From positions 434,001 through 498,000 of the forward strand of contig CAWERR010000008.1 of NCBI GenBank assembly GCA_963811585.1: a stretch of 64,000 nucleotides of DNA. The letters are read 5' to 3'. The translations under genes and the position numbers were made by a program. This document shows positions 23,807 through 32,939 of this stretch, one piece after another (within the stretch, counting starts at the first letter, position 1; each line of letters begins with the position of its first letter). A model generated the notes under the pieces. That model was not told where the DNA came from. It saw only the letters and a list, made by a program, of their open reading frames with translations, and did not search any database. Source of the stretch: JACDHG01 sp963811585. Its GTDB lineage: Bacteria; Actinomycetota; Actinomycetes; Propionibacteriales; Nocardioidaceae.

Positions 23807-25912
23807 GTGGCAACCACCATCACTACCGACCTCGGCCGAGTGCGCAACATCGGCATCATGGCGCACATCGATGCTGGCAAGACCACAACGACCGAGCGGA
23901 TCCTCTTCTACACCGGCATCAACTACAAGATCGGTGAGGTCCATGAGGGCGCGGCCACCATGGACTGGATGGAGCAGGAGCAAGAGCGCGGCATCACGAT
24001 CACCTCGGCCGCGACGACGTGCATCTGGCAAGACCACACGATCAACATCATCGACACGCCCGGACACGTCGACTTCACCATCGAGGTCGAGCGTTCGCTG
24101 CGCGTGCTGGACGGTGCAGTCGCGGTGTTCGACGGCGTGGCCGGCGTCGAGCCGCAGTCGGAGACAGTATGGCGCCAGGCCAACCGCTACCGCGTTCCGC
24201 GCCTCTGCTTCGTCAACAAGCTGGACCGCACCGGCGCAGAGTTCCACCGCTGCGTGGAGATGATCGAGTCGCGTCTCGGCGCCATCCCGCTCGTGCTACA
24301 GATCCCGATCGGGACCGAGGCCGACTTCATCGGCGTTGTCGACCTGGTCACGATGCGCGCACTTACCTGGCGTGGCGACACTGCCAAAGGTGAGGACTAC
24401 GCCGATGAAGAGATCCCCGCGACGCACACCGAGGCTGCTCGGGAGTGGCGCGACCGCCTGCTGGAGACCATCGCCGAAGCCGACGACGAGATGATGGAGC
24501 TCTACCTCGAGGGTGAGGAGCCGACAGACGAGGCGCTGAAGGCCGCAATCCGTCGCGCGACTGTCGCCGACAAGCTGACTCCCGTCCTGACCGGTTCGGC
24601 ATTCAAGAACAAGGGTGTTCAGCCCTTGCTCGACGCTGTCGTCGCCTACCTCCCGTCCCCGCTCGACATCGCCTCGGTCGAAGGCCACGACATCAAGGAC
24701 GAGGAGATCGTCGTCGAGCGCCAACCCAACGAGGACGAGCCTTTCTCGGCGTTGGCCTTCAAGATCATGGCCGACCCGCACCTCGGCAAGCTGACCTACC
24801 TGCGCGTCTACTCGGGTCGTCTCGACACTGGCACCACCGTCCTGAACCCCACGAAGGGCAGGAAGGAACGGATCGGCAAGATTTACCGGATGCACGCCAA
24901 CAAGCGTGAAGAGATCGCGTCGGTCGGCGCTGGTCACATCGTGGCCGTGATGGGCCTCAAGGACACCACCACAGGTGAGACGTTGTGCGACCAGGCTCAG
25001 CCGGTCGTGCTCGAGTCGATGACCTTCCCGGCCCCGGTGATCCACGTCGCAGTCGAGCCGAAGTCGAAGGGCGACCAGGAGAAGCTTGGGACTGCGATCC
25101 AGCGACTCTCCGAAGAGGATCCGACCTTCCAGGTCCGGACCGACGAGGAGACGGGTCAGACGATCATTGCCGGCATGGGCGAGCTGCACCTCGAGGTGCT
25201 GGTCGACCGGATGCGCCGCGAGTTCCGGGTCGAGGCGAACGTGGGCAAGCCCCAGGTCGCCTACCGCGAGACGATCCGCAAGGCTGTGCAGAAGGTCGAC
25301 TACGTCCACAAGAAGCAGACGGGTGGGTCTGGCCAGTTCGCCAAGGTCATCATCGACATGGAGCCGACCGGTGGCGACGGCGACGGCGGCTATGAGTTCG
25401 TCAACGCCGTCACGGGTGGTCGCATCCCGCGCGAGTACATCCCGCCGGTCGACGAAGGTATCCAGGAGGCCATGGAGTTCGGTGTCCTCGCCGGCTACCC
25501 GATGGTCGACATCAAGGTGACACTCCAAGACGGTGCCTACCATGACGTCGACTCTTCGGAGATGGCGTTCAAGATGGCCGGCCGGATGGTCTTCAAGGAG
25601 GCGGCCCGCCTCGCAAACCCGGTGCTGCTCGAGCCGATGATGGCCGTCGAGGTCACCACGCCCGAGGCCTACATGGGTGAAGTGATCGGCGACCTCAACT
25701 CCCGTCGAGGACACATCCAGGCAATGGAGGAGGGCCTTGGCGGCGCCAAGCTGGTGACCGCTCTGGTTCCGCTCTCCGAGATGTTTGGATACGTTGGTGA
25801 CCTGCGGTCGAAGACACAAGGTCGCGCGTCATACTCCATGCAGTTCGACTCGTACGCCGAGGTTCCCAGGAGCGTCGCCGACGAGATCATTCAGAAGGTC
25901 CGCGGCGAGTAG
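23807..25912 (+). CDS. fusA: elongation factor G
   Basis: Translocation GTPase, 701 residues, unbroken. G1 AHIDAGKTTTTERILFYTG at residues 19-37, switch I with ERGITITSAATT, G3 DTPGHVDF, G4 NKLD. Domains II-V follow; QTGGSGQFAKVIIDMEPTGG is domain IV and GDLNSRRGHIQAMEEG lies in domain V. GTG start at 23807. Acts on the ribosome with GTP to move tRNA-mRNA after peptide transfer, and with RRF in recycling. Third gene of the str operon. Confidence 0.98.
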   Translation: MATTITTDLGRVRNIGIMAHIDAGKTTTTERILFYTGINYKIGEVHEGAATMDWMEQEQERGITITSAATTCIWQDHTINIIDTPGHVDFTIEVERSLRVLDGAVAVFDGVAGVEPQSETVWRQANRYRVPRLCFVNKLDRTGAEFHRCVEMIESRLGAIPLVLQIPIGTEADFIGVVDLVTMRALTWRGDTAKGEDYADEEIPATHTEAAREWRDRLLETIAEADDEMMELYLEGEEPTDEALKAAIRRATVADKLTPVLTGSAFKNKGVQPLLDAVVAYLPSPLDIASVEGHDIKDEEIVVERQPNEDEPFSALAFKIMADPHLGKLTYLRVYSGRLDTGTTVLNPTKGRKERIGKIYRMHANKREEIASVGAGHIVAVMGLKDTTTGETLCDQAQPVVLESMTFPAPVIHVAVEPKSKGDQEKLGTAIQRLSEEDPTFQVRTDEETGQTIIAGMGELHLEVLVDRMRREFRVEANVGKPQVAYRETIRKAVQKVDYVHKKQTGGSGQFAKVIIDMEPTGGDGDGGYEFVNAVTGGRIPREYIPPVDEGIQEAMEFGVLAGYPMVDIKVTLQDGAYHDVDSSEMAFKMAGRMVFKEAARLANPVLLEPMMAVEVTTPEAYMGEVIGDLNSRRGHIQAMEEGLGGAKLVTALVPLSEMFGYVGDLRSKTQGRASYSMQFDSYAEVPRSVADEIIQKVRGE

Positions 25913-25973
25913 CCAGTAGGGTACTCCCCGGCGTACACGTAACGAGTCAAGTCCTATCTAGGAGGAAGTCCAA

Positions 25974-27167
25974 GTGGCGAAGGCCAAATTCGAGCGGACC
26001 AAACCGCACGTGAACATCGGCACCATCGGCCACATCGACCACGGGAAGACCACTCTGACCGCGGCGATCTCGAAGGTGCTGCACGACAAGTTCCCGACGC
26101 TGAACCCCCAGTTCGCCTTTGACGACATCGACAAGGCACCTGAGGAGAAGCAGCGCGGTATCACGATCTCGATCGCTCACATCGAGTACCAGACCGAGGC
26201 ACGTCACTACGCGCACGTCGACTGCCCCGGTCACGCCGACTACATCAAGAACATGATCACCGGTGCGGCGCAGATGGACGGCGCGATCCTCGTGGTCGCG
26301 GCAACCGACGGCCCGATGCCGCAGACCCGCGAGCACGTGCTGCTTGCCCGTCAGGTCGGCGTCCCTGCGATCGTCGTCGCGCTCAACAAGTGCGACATGG
26401 TCGAGGACGAGGAGCTCGTGGAGCTCGTCGAGCTCGAGGTTCGTGAGCTGCTGTCCGAGTACGAGTACGCCGGCGACGACATCCCCGTCGTACGGGTTGC
26501 TGCCTTCCCGGCGCTGAACGGCGACGAGAAGTGGAGCGAGTCGATCGTCGAGCTGATGACTGCGGTCGACGAGCACATCCCGCAGCCTGAGCGTGACACC
26601 GAGAAGCCGTTCCTGATGCCGGTCGAGGACGTCTTCACCATCACCGGCCGCGGCACCGTCATCACCGGCCGCATCGAGCGCGGGATCGTGAAGATCAACG
26701 AGACCGTCGACATCATCGGTATCCGCGACGAGAAGCAGACCTCGACCGTTACCGGCATCGAGATGTTCCGCAAGCTGCTCGACACTGGTGAGGCTGGCGA
26801 GAACGTCGGACTGCTCTTGCGAGGCACCAAGCGCGAAGACGTCGAGCGCGGCATGGTCGTGATCAAGCCTGGCTCCACCACGCCACACACCAACTTCGAC
26901 GCGAACGTCTACATCTTGTCGAAGGAGGAGGGTGGCCGGCACACGCCGTTCTTCAACAACTACCGGCCGCAGTTCTACTTCCGCACAACGGATGTGACCG
27001 GCGTGGTGACCCTCCCCGAGGGCACCGAGATGGTCATGCCCGGTGACAACACCGAGATGTCCGTCGAGCTGATCCAGCCGATCGCGATGGAAGACGGTCT
27101 CCGCTTCGCCATCCGCGAGGGTGGCCGCACGGTGGGTGCTGGTCGCGTCACCAACATCAGTAAGTGA
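25974..27167 (+). CDS. tuf: elongation factor Tu
   Basis: Aminoacyl-tRNA carrier GTPase, 397 residues, unbroken. GTG start at 25974 with the strong ribosome-binding site AGGAGGAAG ending about 5 bases upstream. G1 GHIDHGKTTL (residues 19-28), switch I RGITISIAHIEY, G3 DCPGHADYIKNM, G4 NKCD. Domains 2 and 3 are complete, ending GGRTVGAGRVTNISK. It closes the str operon and is followed by a clear terminator. Confidence 0.98.
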   Translation: MAKAKFERTKPHVNIGTIGHIDHGKTTLTAAISKVLHDKFPTLNPQFAFDDIDKAPEEKQRGITISIAHIEYQTEARHYAHVDCPGHADYIKNMITGAAQMDGAILVVAATDGPMPQTREHVLLARQVGVPAIVVALNKCDMVEDEELVELVELEVRELLSEYEYAGDDIPVVRVAAFPALNGDEKWSESIVELMTAVDEHIPQPERDTEKPFLMPVEDVFTITGRGTVITGRIERGIVKINETVDIIGIRDEKQTSTVTGIEMFRKLLDTGEAGENVGLLLRGTKREDVERGMVVIKPGSTTPHTNFDANVYILSKEEGGRHTPFFNNYRPQFYFRTTDVTGVVTLPEGTEMVMPGDNTEMSVELIQPIAMEDGLRFAIREGGRTVGAGRVTNISK

Positions 27168-27201
27168 GCCCAGCTCAGGTCTAGTGACCAGCTGAGTCGA
27201 G

Positions 27202-27236
27202 AAGCCCTCCGCACCTGGTGCGGGGGGCTTTCTCTT
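27202..27236 (+). terminator. intrinsic terminator of the str operon
   Basis: AAGCCCTCCGCAC (27202-27214) pairs with GTGCGGGGGGCTT (27218-27230), 13 bp with one G-U pair and a 3-base loop, followed by TCTCTT. It lies 35 bases after the tuf stop. Confidence 0.85.
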
Positions 27237-27318
27237 GCGACCGGCCAGCGGACGGTGATCGAGCCTGTCGAGATCCCATCCGTGGGCAGCTCCGCGCCAC
27301 GAATGGTTGAATCCGTCC

Positions 27319-27837
27319 ATGACCAAGAGCGATGGCGGATCCGGCTCACAGAGGCGCCGCGACGAGCCCGAGGCGGCGCGCCTGGACCGCAACTACGGCG
27401 AGCTGCTGCAGGAGATGCGGGTCCTCCAGGCCGGCGTGCAGATCCTCTTCGCGTTCTTGTTGACGTTGGCGTTCCAGGCCAGCTTCGCCAAGGTGACCGA
27501 CTTCCAGCGCAACACCTATCTCGTCGCGCTCATCGCGGCGGCATTGGCGACCGCCTGCATCATCGGTCCGGTGCCTTTCCACCGGGTCGTTTTCCGCCGT
27601 GGCATGAAGGCCGACCTGATCAAGGCCGCAACCCGCTATGTCACCGCAGGGTTGGCGGCTCTCTTCGTCTCCATCGCCGGGGCGGTTCTGCTCGTACTCG
27701 ACGTACTTTTGTCTCGGACCGTCGCGGTCGTCGTCACGGCAATGCTGTCAGCCGTCTTCGTGGTCCTGTGGGTGGTGATCCCCTACATCGCGCGTGCCGG
27801 CGAGGTCGACGACGACAAGGACGAGCCCGGCGCCTGA
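27319..27837 (+). CDS. DUF6328-type membrane protein
   Basis: 172-residue protein of the actinobacterial DUF6328 type. The diagnostic start of the membrane part, LLQEMRVLQAGVQILFAFLL, is present, with PFHRVVFRRGMKADLI between spans 2 and 3. Four membrane segments; charged cytoplasmic ends. Function of the family is unknown. ATG at 27319 preferred over TTG 27307 because it leads the charged N-terminus MTKSDGGSGSQRRRDEPE. It stands alone between the tuf terminator and the S10 operon. Confidence 0.65.
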   Translation: MTKSDGGSGSQRRRDEPEAARLDRNYGELLQEMRVLQAGVQILFAFLLTLAFQASFAKVTDFQRNTYLVALIAAALATACIIGPVPFHRVVFRRGMKADLIKAATRYVTAGLAALFVSIAGAVLLVLDVLLSRTVAVVVTAMLSAVFVVLWVVIPYIARAGEVDDDKDEPGA

Positions 27838-28160
27838 GGTCTATCCGGGACGGCCCGATTTGGCAGCGGCAGGGGGCGTCTGGCAGACTATCTGGGTTGC
27901 TCAGGCGGGGTCGCCGGGGCGTGCCGAGTATCGCTCACGAGATGTGAGGCGGTCGGTAGCGCCGAACCGGAGTCACCGCCAGGACGGGTTCCCCCAAGGG
28001 TTCCCGGTCTTACAACTCCCAGGACCACGACCGATCCGAGATCGGTGTGCCATGTGCTCAGCACGCGACACGCCCGACCGCGGGGGTCGGAAGACTGGGC
28101 TGGGCGTCCAGCTGGGCGACCACGACCATCAGCGTACGAGTAGAAGGACGAAGCGAGAGC
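27838..28160 (+). promoter_or_regulatory. promoter and structured leader region of the S10 operon
   Basis: 323 bases without a gene. A possible promoter is TTGGCA (27860-27865), 18 bases, CAGACT (27884-27889). Downstream there are two perfect hairpins: CTCAC/GTGAG (27934-27938 with 27944-27948) and ACCGATC-CGA-GATCGGT (28030-28046). In enterobacteria L4 represses its own operon through the S10 leader; whether this leader is used in that way is unknown. The AGAAGGACGAAGCGAGAG stretch before 28161 supplies the rpsJ ribosome-binding site. Confidence 0.4.
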
Positions 28161-28469
28161 ATGGCGGGACAAAAGATCCGCATCCGGCTCAAGGCCTATG
28201 ACCACGAGGTCATCGACTCGTCGGCGCGCAAGATCGTCGACACGGTGACGCGTACTGGTGCAAAGGTCGCGGGCCCGGTGCCGCTCCCCACGGAGAAGAA
28301 CGTGTTCTGCGTGATCCGCTCGCCGCACAAGTACAAGGACAGCCGCGAGCACTTCGAGATGCGCACCCACAAGCGTCTCATCGACATCATTGACCCGACG
28401 CCCAAGACGGTCGACTCGCTCATGCGGCTCGAACTACCGGCAGGCGTCGACATCGAGATCAAGCTCTGA
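28161..28469 (+). CDS. rpsJ: 30S ribosomal protein S10
   Basis: 102-residue S10 of the 30S head, also NusE in antitermination complexes. Starts MAGQKIRIRLKAYDHEVIDS; contains VAGPVPLPTEKNVFCVIRSP and HFEMRTHKRLIDIIDP, the rRNA-binding loop. ATG at 28161. First gene of the S10 operon; rplC follows after 13 bases. Confidence 0.98.
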   Translation: MAGQKIRIRLKAYDHEVIDSSARKIVDTVTRTGAKVAGPVPLPTEKNVFCVIRSPHKYKDSREHFEMRTHKRLIDIIDPTPKTVDSLMRLELPAGVDIEIKL

Positions 28470-28482
28470 GGACCAGACACCC

Positions 28483-29145
28483 ATGAGCACTGTGCGAAAC
28501 GTCCGAGGTCTGCTGGGCACCAAGCTCGGCATGACCCAGCTCTGGGACGAGAACAACCGCGTCGTCCCCGTCACCGTGATCGAGGCTGCCTCGAACGTCG
28601 TGACCCAGGTCCGTGCGGCCGACACAGACGGCTACAGCGCCGTCCAGCTCGGCTTCGGCGAGGTCAAGGCGTCCAAGGTCACCAAGCCGATGGCAGGTCA
28701 CTTCGAGAAGGCCGGCGTGACTCCTCGCCGCCACCTCGTCGAGATCCGGACGGCCGACGCCGCCGACTACAGCCTCGGCCAGGAGCTCGGCGCAGACCAC
28801 CTCGTCGCCGGCGAGAAGATCGATGTGACCGGCACTAGCAAGGGCAAGGGCTTCTCCGGTGTGATGAAGCGTCACGGCTTCGCGGGCGTCTCCGCGTCGC
28901 ACGGCTCTCACCGCAACCACCGCAAGCCCGGCTCCATCGGTGGTTGCGCCACTCCGGGTCGCGTCTTCAAGGGAATGCGGATGGCCGGCCGAATGGGCTC
29001 CGACACCGTGACCACCCAGAACCTCACCGTCCACGCGGTCGACGTCGACAGGGGACTGATCCTCGTCAAGGGCGCTATCCCCGGCCCTCGCGGCACCGTC
29101 GTCCTGCTCCGCACCGCAGCCAAGGCGAAGGGAGCTGACCAGTGA
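28483..29145 (+). CDS. rplC: 50S ribosomal protein L3
   Basis: 220-residue L3, an early assembly protein near the peptidyl-transferase centre. ATG at 28483 gives MSTVRNVRGLLGTKLGMTQL. The central extension that reaches the active site reads GFAGVSASHGSHRNHRKPGS, then GGCATPGRVFKGMRMAGRMG. Normal length for actinobacteria. The stop overlaps the rplD GTG (GTGA), implying coupled translation. Confidence 0.98.
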   Translation: MSTVRNVRGLLGTKLGMTQLWDENNRVVPVTVIEAASNVVTQVRAADTDGYSAVQLGFGEVKASKVTKPMAGHFEKAGVTPRRHLVEIRTADAADYSLGQELGADHLVAGEKIDVTGTSKGKGFSGVMKRHGFAGVSASHGSHRNHRKPGSIGGCATPGRVFKGMRMAGRMGSDTVTTQNLTVHAVDVDRGLILVKGAIPGPRGTVVLLRTAAKAKGADQ

Positions 29146-30182
29146 CCACGATCGACATCCTCGATGCCGAGGGCAGCAAGTCCGGCACCGTCGACCTGCC
29201 AGCCGAGGTCTTCGACACCCAGGTCAACATCCCGTTGATCCACCAGGTCGTCGTCGCTCAGCTCGCGGCGGCCCGGCAAGGCACCCACGACACAAAGACC
29301 CGCGCCGAAGTCGCCGGCGGCGGTCGCAAGCCCTACCGCCAGAAGGGGACCGGCCGCGCCCGCCAGGGCTCGATCCGTGCGCCTCAGTTTGCAGGCGGTG
29401 GCGTCGTACACGGCCCCACACCGCGCGACTATTCCCAGCGCACGCCCAAGAAGATGAAGGCAGCCGCACTGCGCGGCGCCCTCTCTGACCGGGCGCGCGA
29501 GGGCCGCGTGCATGTCATCGAGAGCCTCGTGACCGGCGAGGCGCCGTCCACCCGATCAGCTCTTTCACTGCTGGCCAAGGTGACCGAGCGCCCTCGCGCC
29601 CTCGTCGTGCTCGAGCGCGGTGACGACGTCGCGTGGCTGAGTCTTCGCAACGCGCAGGACGTGCACGCCCTGACTGCAGACCAGCTCAACACCTACGACG
29701 TGCTCCTGAGCGACGACGTGATCTTCACCAAGGGCGCTTACGACACGTTCCTTCAAGGCCCTTCGACCGGCAAGTCCGTCAAGGCTGTGGCCACGGCGTC
29801 CGAAGCCGAGGCTGTAACCGAGAAGCCCAAGGCGAAGAAGGCCGGGCCAGCCGCCAAGAAGGCCGAGCCAGCGGCTAAGCCGGCCAAGGCAGAGCCGAAG
29901 CCGGCCAAGGCTGCCACGAAGACGGCCGACGCCACGACCGAAGCTGGGCCGTACGGCGAAGGCTCCGCCGAGCCACTCGAGAGTGGTGAAGCGCCCGAGG
30001 GCTTTGCCATCAAGGGCAACAAGACCTCAATGAAGTACCACCAGCCCGACGGCCGCTGGTACGAGCAGACCGAAGCCGAGGTCTGGTTCGCATCAACGGA
30101 GGCCGCCGAGAAGGCTGGCTTCCTCCAAGCAGGCTCCAAGGCGTCGGTCGAGGCCAGCGCTGCCGAGGAGGAGGGCAAGTGA
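29142..30182 (+). CDS. rplD: 50S ribosomal protein L4 with an accessory C-terminal domain
   Basis: L4 lines the exit tunnel of the 50S subunit. GTG at 29142. Residues 1 to about 206 are canonical: VAGGGRKPYRQKGTGRARQG is the tunnel loop and DVLLSDDVIFTKGAYDTFL the usual ending. The protein then continues for about 140 residues: an Ala/Lys/Pro linker (AEPAAKPAKAEPKPAKAATK), then a compact motif EGFAIKGNKTSMKYHQPDGR and WYEQTEAEVWFASTEAAEKA. That motif matches the small domain that I know under the name sunset domain from other actinobacterial proteins (K-G-N...S-x-x-Y-H...W-F...A-E-A-A-G). Typical L4 is about 205-225 residues, so this is a real extension in a clean frame. The stop overlaps the rplW GTG. 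Confidence 0.95.
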   Translation: MTTIDILDAEGSKSGTVDLPAEVFDTQVNIPLIHQVVVAQLAAARQGTHDTKTRAEVAGGGRKPYRQKGTGRARQGSIRAPQFAGGGVVHGPTPRDYSQRTPKKMKAAALRGALSDRAREGRVHVIESLVTGEAPSTRSALSLLAKVTERPRALVVLERGDDVAWLSLRNAQDVHALTADQLNTYDVLLSDDVIFTKGAYDTFLQGPSTGKSVKAVATASEAEAVTEKPKAKKAGPAAKKAEPAAKPAKAEPKPAKAATKTADATTEAGPYGEGSAEPLESGEAPEGFAIKGNKTSMKYHQPDGRWYEQTEAEVWFASTEAAEKAGFLQAGSKASVEASAAEEEGK

Positions 30183-30484
30183 GCAACCTCTACAAGGACC
30201 ATCGCGATGTCTTGCTTGCCCCCGTCGTGAGCGAGAAGTCTTACGCGCTGCTGGACCAGAACAAGTACACGTTCCTGGTTCACCCCGACTCGAACAAGAC
30301 CGAGATCAAGATTGCCGTTGAGAAGGTCTTCAACGTCAAGGTCACCAGCGTCAACACCATCAACCGTCCGGGAAAGCGTCGTCGCACCCGCTTCGGTTGG
30401 GGCAGCCGTCCCGACACCAAGCGCGCCATCGTCAGCCTTGCTGAAGGTCAGCGCATCGACATCTTCGGAGGTCCGGTCTCCTGA
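30179..30484 (+). CDS. rplW: 50S ribosomal protein L23
   Basis: 101-residue L23 at the tunnel exit, the docking site for trigger factor and SRP. Starts MSNLYKDHRDVLLAPVVSEK; NKTEIKIAVEKVFNVKVTSV is the conserved RNA-binding core. GTG at 30179 overlaps the rplD stop. rplB follows after 29 bases. Confidence 0.97.
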   Translation: MSNLYKDHRDVLLAPVVSEKSYALLDQNKYTFLVHPDSNKTEIKIAVEKVFNVKVTSVNTINRPGKRRRTRFGWGSRPDTKRAIVSLAEGQRIDIFGGPVS

Positions 30485-30513
30485 CCGGGCTCGACTACGA
30501 GGACTGAGAACTC

Positions 30514-31344
30514 ATGGGTATCCGCAAGTACAAGCCGACGACGCCGGGCCGTCGCGGCTCCAGCGTCGCCGACTTCGCCGAGGTGACTCGCTCGACCCCC
30601 GAGAAGTCCCTGGTCGTCCCCCTCCCGAAGAAGGGCGGCCGAAACAACCAGGGCCGGATCACGACGCGCCACCAAGGCGGCGGTCACAAACGCGCCTACC
30701 GCATCATCGACTTCCGTCGCTACGACAAGGACGGCGTGCCGGCCAAGGTCGCGCACATCGAGTACGACCCCAACCGCACCGCCCGCATCGCACTCCTGCA
30801 CTACGCCGACGGCGAGAAGCGCTACATCATCGCGCCGACCGGCCTCAAGCAGGGCATGCAGGTCGAGAACGGCACCAAGGCCGACATCAAGCCAGGCAAC
30901 AACCTGCCGCTGCGCAACATCCCGGTCGGTACCACCGTGCACGCGATTGAGATGCGTCCCGGCGGCGGCGCCAAGATCGGCCGTTCGGCGGGTGTGTCAG
31001 TGCAGCTCGTCGCCCGCGAAGGCGGCCGCGCCCAGCTGCGGATGCCGTCGGGTGAGATGCGATACGTCGACGTACGCTGCCGCGCCACCATCGGCTCCGT
31101 CGGCAACGCCGAGCAGTCCAACATCAACTGGGGCAAGGCCGGCCGGATGCGTTGGAAGGGCAAGCGCCCCAGCGTCCGTGGTGTCGCCATGAACCCGGTC
31201 GACCACCCGCACGGCGGTGGCGAGGGAAAGACCTCCGGTGGTCGCCACCCGGTTTCGCCTTGGGGCCAGGCCGAAGGCCGCACGCGCAAGCGCAAGGCCA
31301 GTGACCAGTTGATCGTCCGTCGCCGCAAGTCCGGCAAGCGCTGA
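30514..31344 (+). CDS. rplB: 50S ribosomal protein L2
   Basis: 276-residue L2, needed for subunit joining and peptidyl transfer. Starts MGIRKYKPTTPGRRGSSVAD; RHQGGGHKRAYRIIDFRRYD is the first RNA-binding part, and MNPVDHPHGGGEGKTSGGRH carries the conserved His equivalent to E. coli His229. C-terminus is basic (TRKRKASDQLIVRRRKSGKR). Unbroken and of normal length. Confidence 0.98.
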   Translation: MGIRKYKPTTPGRRGSSVADFAEVTRSTPEKSLVVPLPKKGGRNNQGRITTRHQGGGHKRAYRIIDFRRYDKDGVPAKVAHIEYDPNRTARIALLHYADGEKRYIIAPTGLKQGMQVENGTKADIKPGNNLPLRNIPVGTTVHAIEMRPGGGAKIGRSAGVSVQLVAREGGRAQLRMPSGEMRYVDVRCRATIGSVGNAEQSNINWGKAGRMRWKGKRPSVRGVAMNPVDHPHGGGEGKTSGGRHPVSPWGQAEGRTRKRKASDQLIVRRRKSGKR

Positions 31345-31358
31345 GAAGGGCCTGACCT

Positions 31359-31640
31359 ATGCCACGAAGCCTCAAGAAGGGCCCGTTCGTCGACGACCAC
31401 CTGCAGAAGAAGGTGGACGTCCAAAACGACAAGGGCACCAAGAACGTCATCAAGACGTGGTCGCGTCGCTCGATGATCGTGCCGGCCATGATCGGCCACA
31501 CGATCGCCGTGCACGACGGACGCAAGCACGTCCCGGTGTTCGTCACCGATTCCATGGTGGGTCACAAGCTGGGCGAGTTCGCCCCGACCCGGACCTTCCG
31601 TGGACACGAGAAGGACGACCGCAAGGCACGCCGCCGCTGA
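31359..31640 (+). CDS. rpsS: 30S ribosomal protein S19
   Basis: 93-residue S19 of the 30S head, forming a heterodimer with S13. MPRSLKKGPFVDDHLQKKVD and TWSRRSMIVPAMIGHTIAVH are diagnostic, as is GHKLGEFAPTRTFRGHEKDD. Lies 14 bases after rplB; rplV follows after 49 bases. Confidence 0.98.
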   Translation: MPRSLKKGPFVDDHLQKKVDVQNDKGTKNVIKTWSRRSMIVPAMIGHTIAVHDGRKHVPVFVTDSMVGHKLGEFAPTRTFRGHEKDDRKARRR

Positions 31641-31689
31641 TGCTGACCCGCATTGTCGAGAGCAGACTTCAAAGAGAGTTGACTGAGAG

Positions 31690-32118
31690 ATGAGTGCTAC
31701 CGAGCGCAGGCGCATCAGCGCCCGACGCGACAGCCTGCTGGGCGAACAGCCCGGGGCATTCGCTGTTGCGCGGTTCGTCCGGGTGACCCCGATGAAGGCC
31801 CGCCGTGTCGTTGACATGGTGCGTGGGGCCCAGGTCGACGATGCCCTGGCCACCCTCCGGTTCGCACCGCAGGCTGCGGCGGAGACCGTCTACAAGACCC
31901 TCGAAAGCGCCGTCGCCAACGCGACAACGACCGAGGACCTCGAGCGCAACACTCTCGTCGTGTCAAAGGCGCTCGTCGACGTCGGACCGACGATGAAGCG
32001 GTTCCGTCCGCGAGCGCAGGGTCGTGCGACGCGCATCCTCAAGCGCACCAGCCACATCACGCTTGTCGTGCAGCCCGCCGACTCAGTCACCACCACTGGA
32101 ACCGGAGGTTCCCGCTAA
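31690..32118 (+). CDS. rplV: 50S ribosomal protein L22
   Basis: 142-residue L22; its beta-hairpin lines the exit tunnel. Core: ARFVRVTPMKARRVVDMVRG, LKTSHITLVV-type ending (ILKRTSHITLVVQPAD). The hairpin region MKRFRPRAQGRATRILKRTS shows no deletion of the kind linked to macrolide resistance. N-terminus is longer than in E. coli (SATERRRISARRDSLLGEQP), as often in actinobacteria. The stop overlaps the rpsC start (TAATG). Confidence 0.97.
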   Translation: MSATERRRISARRDSLLGEQPGAFAVARFVRVTPMKARRVVDMVRGAQVDDALATLRFAPQAAAETVYKTLESAVANATTTEDLERNTLVVSKALVDVGPTMKRFRPRAQGRATRILKRTSHITLVVQPADSVTTTGTGGSR

Positions 32119-32936
32119 TGGGCCAGAAGGTCAACCCGCACGGCTTCCGCCTCGGTATCTCCACCGACCACAAGAGCCGCTGGTACGCCGACAAGCTCTA
32201 CAAGTCATACGTTGGCGAAGACGTCGCGATCCGCAAGCTCCTCACCAAGGGCATGGACCGCGCCGGCATCAGCCGTGTCGAGATCGAGCGCACCCGCGAC
32301 CGTGTCTCGGTGACGATCTACACCGCCCGTCCGGGCATCGTGATCGGTCGCCGTGGCGCTGAGGCCGACCGCATCCGCGAGAACCTCGAGAAGCTCACCG
32401 GCAAGCAGGTGAAGCTCAACATCCGTGAGGTCCTCAACCCAGAGATCGACGCTCAGCTCGTCGCCCAGGGGGTCGCGGAGCAGCTGTCGAGCCGGGTCGC
32501 CTACCGGCGCGCGATGCGCAAGGCGATGCAGACGTCGATGCGTTCCGGTGCCAAGGGCATCAAGATCCAGTGCTCGGGCCGTCTCGGCGGCGCTGAGATG
32601 TCGCGCTCCGACTTCTATCGCGAGGGTCGCGTTCCGCTCCACACGCTGCGCGCTGATGTCGATTACGGCTTCTACGAAGCCAAGACGACCTTCGGTCGCA
32701 TCGGCGTCAAGGTGTGGATCTTCAAGGGCGAGGTTGCGGGGACCCGCGCTGAGCGGGAGGCCCAGGCAGCCCAGCTCGCTGCTGCCGGCAACCGCAACCG
32801 TCCCAGCAGCCGTGGCCGCCGTCCCGACCGTCCCGAGCGTTCCGAGCGCCGTCCCGATGCCGCTCCTGCGACCGAGGCCGCTCCGACCGAAGCCCCGGCC
32901 GCTGCGCCGGCCGACACCCCTGCGAAGGAGGGCTGA
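32118..32936 (+). CDS. rpsC: 30S ribosomal protein S3
   Basis: 272-residue S3 at the mRNA entry site. Starts MGQKVNPHGFRLGISTDHKS; the KH domain has VTIYTARPGIVIGRRGAEAD (GXXG loop GRRG) and the C-terminal domain has GAKGIKIQCSGRLGGAEMSR. A disordered tail of about 50 residues (RGRRPDRPERSERRPDAAPA and following) exceeds the E. coli form; such tails are common in actinobacteria. rplP follows after 3 bases. Confidence 0.97.
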   Translation: MGQKVNPHGFRLGISTDHKSRWYADKLYKSYVGEDVAIRKLLTKGMDRAGISRVEIERTRDRVSVTIYTARPGIVIGRRGAEADRIRENLEKLTGKQVKLNIREVLNPEIDAQLVAQGVAEQLSSRVAYRRAMRKAMQTSMRSGAKGIKIQCSGRLGGAEMSRSDFYREGRVPLHTLRADVDYGFYEAKTTFGRIGVKVWIFKGEVAGTRAEREAQAAQLAAAGNRNRPSSRGRRPDRPERSERRPDAAPATEAAPTEAPAAAPADTPAKEG

Positions 32937-32939
32937 GCA

